Below are positions 5,246-6,173 of a stretch of 6,173 nucleotides of DNA, in pieces; position 1 is the first letter of the stretch, and each line of letters starts with the position of its first letter. Location of the stretch: positions 1 through 6,173 of the forward strand of contig JAAZLY010000105.1 of the NCBI GenBank assembly GCA_012799115.1, in the 5' to 3' direction. The stretch comes from Bacillota bacterium. Its GTDB lineage: Bacteria; Bacillota; Limnochordia; Darwinibacteriales; Darwinibacteriaceae. Under the pieces are notes generated by a model. It was not told the origin of the DNA. It made no database searches and worked only from the letters and a program-made list of their open reading frames with translations. Position numbers and translations under genes: made by a program.

Positions 5246-5784
5246 CAGCTTCTAAATGGCATACCCATAAGCTTCAAGAGTTCATATCCTTCTTCATCGG
5301 TCTGAGCAGTGGTACCAATTACAACCATCAGGCCTCTAACCTTATCGATCTTATCGTACTCAATCTCAGGAAAGACCAACTGCTCGCGTAAGCCGATACT
5401 GTAGTTCCCGCGTCCGTCAAAGGACTTTTCAGAGACACCCCTGAAGTCGCGGATACGCGGAAGCGTGATGCTGATCAACCGATCAAGAAATTCGTACATG
5501 CGCTCACCGCGCAGGGTCACCTTACAGCCAATGGCCATTCCCTCACGGAGCTTAAATGCTGCTACAGACTTTCTGGCATGGTTGATAACAGGTTTTTGGC
5601 CCGAAATGATTTCGAGGTCTCTTACTGCTGCTTCTAATGCCTTTGGGTCTTGCACAGCTTCGCCTACGCCAATATTCAAAACAATTTTATCAACCTTGGG
5701 TACCTGCATGACATTGTCATAACCAAAGCGTTCAATCATTGCTGGTACCACTTCGGTTTGGTATTTTTCCTTAAACCGTGCCAA
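5245..5784 (-). CDS. rplE: 50S ribosomal protein L5
   Basis: Large-subunit protein of the central protuberance that binds 5S rRNA and contacts the P-site tRNA. At 179 residues it has the family length. Motifs are ARFKEKYQTEVVPAMIERF (2-20), VPKVDKIVLNIGVGEAVQD (28-46), the L5 signature region LEIISGQKPVINHARKS (57-73), IGCKVTLRG (85-93), LPRIRDFRGVSEKSFDGRGN (108-127) and the ending GYELLKLMGMPF. The start is TTG (5784-5782). An in-frame TAG lies two codons upstream, so no earlier start is possible, and the next in-frame ATG (Met16) would remove conserved residues. A G-rich SD precedes it. The spacer to rplX (52 bp) is the longest in the window and may fold over the start codon. Confidence 0.98.
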   Translation of the reverse strand: MARFKEKYQTEVVPAMIERFGYDNVMQVPKVDKIVLNIGVGEAVQDPKALEAAVRDLEIISGQKPVINHARKSVAAFKLREGMAIGCKVTLRGERMYEFLDRLISITLPRIRDFRGVSEKSFDGRGNYSIGLREQLVFPEIEYDKIDKVRGLMVVIGTTAQTDEEGYELLKLMGMPFRS

Positions 5785-5825
5785 GCACTACTCCCCCCTT
5801 CTCAAACACATCATCGATGCTTGAC
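5780..5825 (-). promoter_or_regulatory. Possible alternative RNA hairpins before rplE
   Basis: In the minus-strand RNA, UCAAGCA (5824-5818) can pair with UGUUUGA (5808-5802) over seven pairs, one of them G-U. The same segment extended by one base, GUCAAGCA (5825-5818), can instead pair with UGCUUGGC (5787-5780) over eight pairs, one U-G. That second stem contains the UUG start codon of rplE and loops out its SD. The two folds exclude each other. This is a hand-found complementarity with no conservation evidence; its location matches the S8 repression site of the E. coli spc operon, but I do not see a clear copy of the 16S helix that S8 binds. Confidence 0.3.
5791..5800 (-). promoter_or_regulatory. 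Ribosome binding site of rplE (TTG start)
   Basis: AAGGGGGGAG on the minus strand ends 6 nt before the TTG. It has six consecutive G bases instead of GGAGG. It lies in the loop of the possible start-occluding fold described for 5780-5825. Confidence 0.7.
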
Positions 5826-5836
5826 AAAAGCAAACT

Positions 5837-6157
5837 CTAATCTATTGACTTACCACATTTCTTGCAGTGCCGCTCCAACTCACCATTAGCCTGTCGCTCA
5901 CGACTTATCCTAGTAGGCTTCTTACAGCTCGGACAAACTACGGCTACGTTAGATGCATCGATGGGTCCCGGTGTATCAATGATGCCTCCCTGCGGATTCG
6001 TTTGAGTAGGCTTGGTATGCTTCTTTTGAATGTTGACACCGTCTACATAAACCTTACCACTCCGAGGATTCACTTCCAAGACCTTGCCCCGCTTACCGCT
6101 GCTGTCACCGGAAAGTATGGCCACTGTATCTCCACGTTTTACATGAACTTTTGCCAT
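5837..6157 (-). CDS. rplX: 50S ribosomal protein L24, with C-terminal cysteine (zinc-ribbon-like) region
   Basis: Early-assembly large-subunit protein near the peptide exit. It has 106 residues. The KOW motif spans about 4-31 (VHVKRGDTVAILSGDSSGKRGKVLEV), followed by VNIQKKHTKPTQTNPQGGI (41-59) and a C-terminal region with Cys75-x2-Cys78 and Cys98-x2-Cys101. This probably binds zinc, as proposed for other cysteine-bearing L24 proteins; the Bacillus subtilis protein lacks these cysteines. ATG 6157 is preceded by AAAGGAGGA (6172-6164) with 7 nt after GGAGG. An earlier ATG at 6164 is out of frame. The gene is complete, but the expected upstream neighbour (rplN, L14) is outside the window. Confidence 0.97.
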   Translation of the reverse strand: MAKVHVKRGDTVAILSGDSSGKRGKVLEVNPRSGKVYVDGVNIQKKHTKPTQTNPQGGIIDTPGPIDASNVAVVCPSCKKPTRISRERQANGELERHCKKCGKSID

Positions 6158-6163
6158 TCCCCA

Positions 6164-6172
6164 TCCTCCTTT
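6164..6172 (-). promoter_or_regulatory. Ribosome binding site of rplX
   Basis: AAAGGAGGA on the minus strand, 7 nt from GGAGG (6169-6165) to the rplX ATG, at the right edge of the window. Confidence 0.8.
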
Positions 6173-6173
6173 C

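Noticed and set aside
5182..5391. Plus-strand frame of 69 codons at the rpsN-rplE junction
   Set aside because: It is antisense to S14 and L5, with no SD and no recognisable domain.
1..6173. Novel or accessory system (phage, defence, mobile element, CRISPR, riboswitch)
   Set aside because: Every stretch is covered by conserved housekeeping genes in canonical order. No long direct or inverted repeats, integrase, transposase or atypical gene was found on either strand.

Overview
The window is an internal segment of a bacterial ribosomal-protein gene cluster, the spc operon. It is transcribed entirely from the minus strand, so the genes read from the right edge to the left. In transcription order they are rplX (L24), rplE (L5), rpsN (zinc-type S14), rpsH (S8), rplF (L6), rplR (L18), rpsE (S5), rpmD (L30), rplO (L15), secY, adk and map. 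The map gene runs off the left edge. All twelve were identified from their translated sequence and from the canonical gene order. No promoter, terminator, tRNA, rRNA, CRISPR array or mobile element was seen.

The organism is most likely a Gram-positive bacterium of the Firmicutes (Bacillota) type. The support is a 61-residue S14 with two CxxC pairs, an S8 and a Map close to my recollection of the Bacillus proteins, a four-cysteine zinc-lid adenylate kinase, the secY-adk-map order, and strong purine-rich Shine-Dalgarno (SD) sites at almost every junction. The use of GTG and TTG starts in about half of the genes and the roughly balanced base composition suggest a clostridial-type or deep-branching lineage rather than Bacillus itself. 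No genus can be assigned from the sequence alone.

Layout: 5837-6157 L24; 5785-5836 is the longest spacer (52 bp), with possible alternative RNA hairpins; 5245-5784 L5; 5046-5231 S14; 4624-5022 S8; 4071-4610 L6; 3692-4057 L18; 3167-3670 S5; 2972-3154 L30; 2514-2954 L15; 1242-2513 SecY; 549-1226 Adk; 1-552 Map (5' part). The other spacers are 0 to 23 bp, and adk and map overlap by 4 bp. The proteins assemble both ribosomal subunits (L24, L5, L6, L18, L30, L15 in the large; S14, S8, S5 in the small), form the membrane protein-export channel (SecY), balance adenine nucleotides (Adk) and trim the initiator methionine from new proteins (Map).

I looked for a new or accessory system and found none: every stretch above 60 bp is explained by a conserved housekeeping gene. 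What merits a second look is small in scale: translation-start architecture (non-ATG starts, stop codons merged with SD sites), a possible start-codon-occluding RNA fold ahead of rplE, and residue changes in the Adk and Map motifs.
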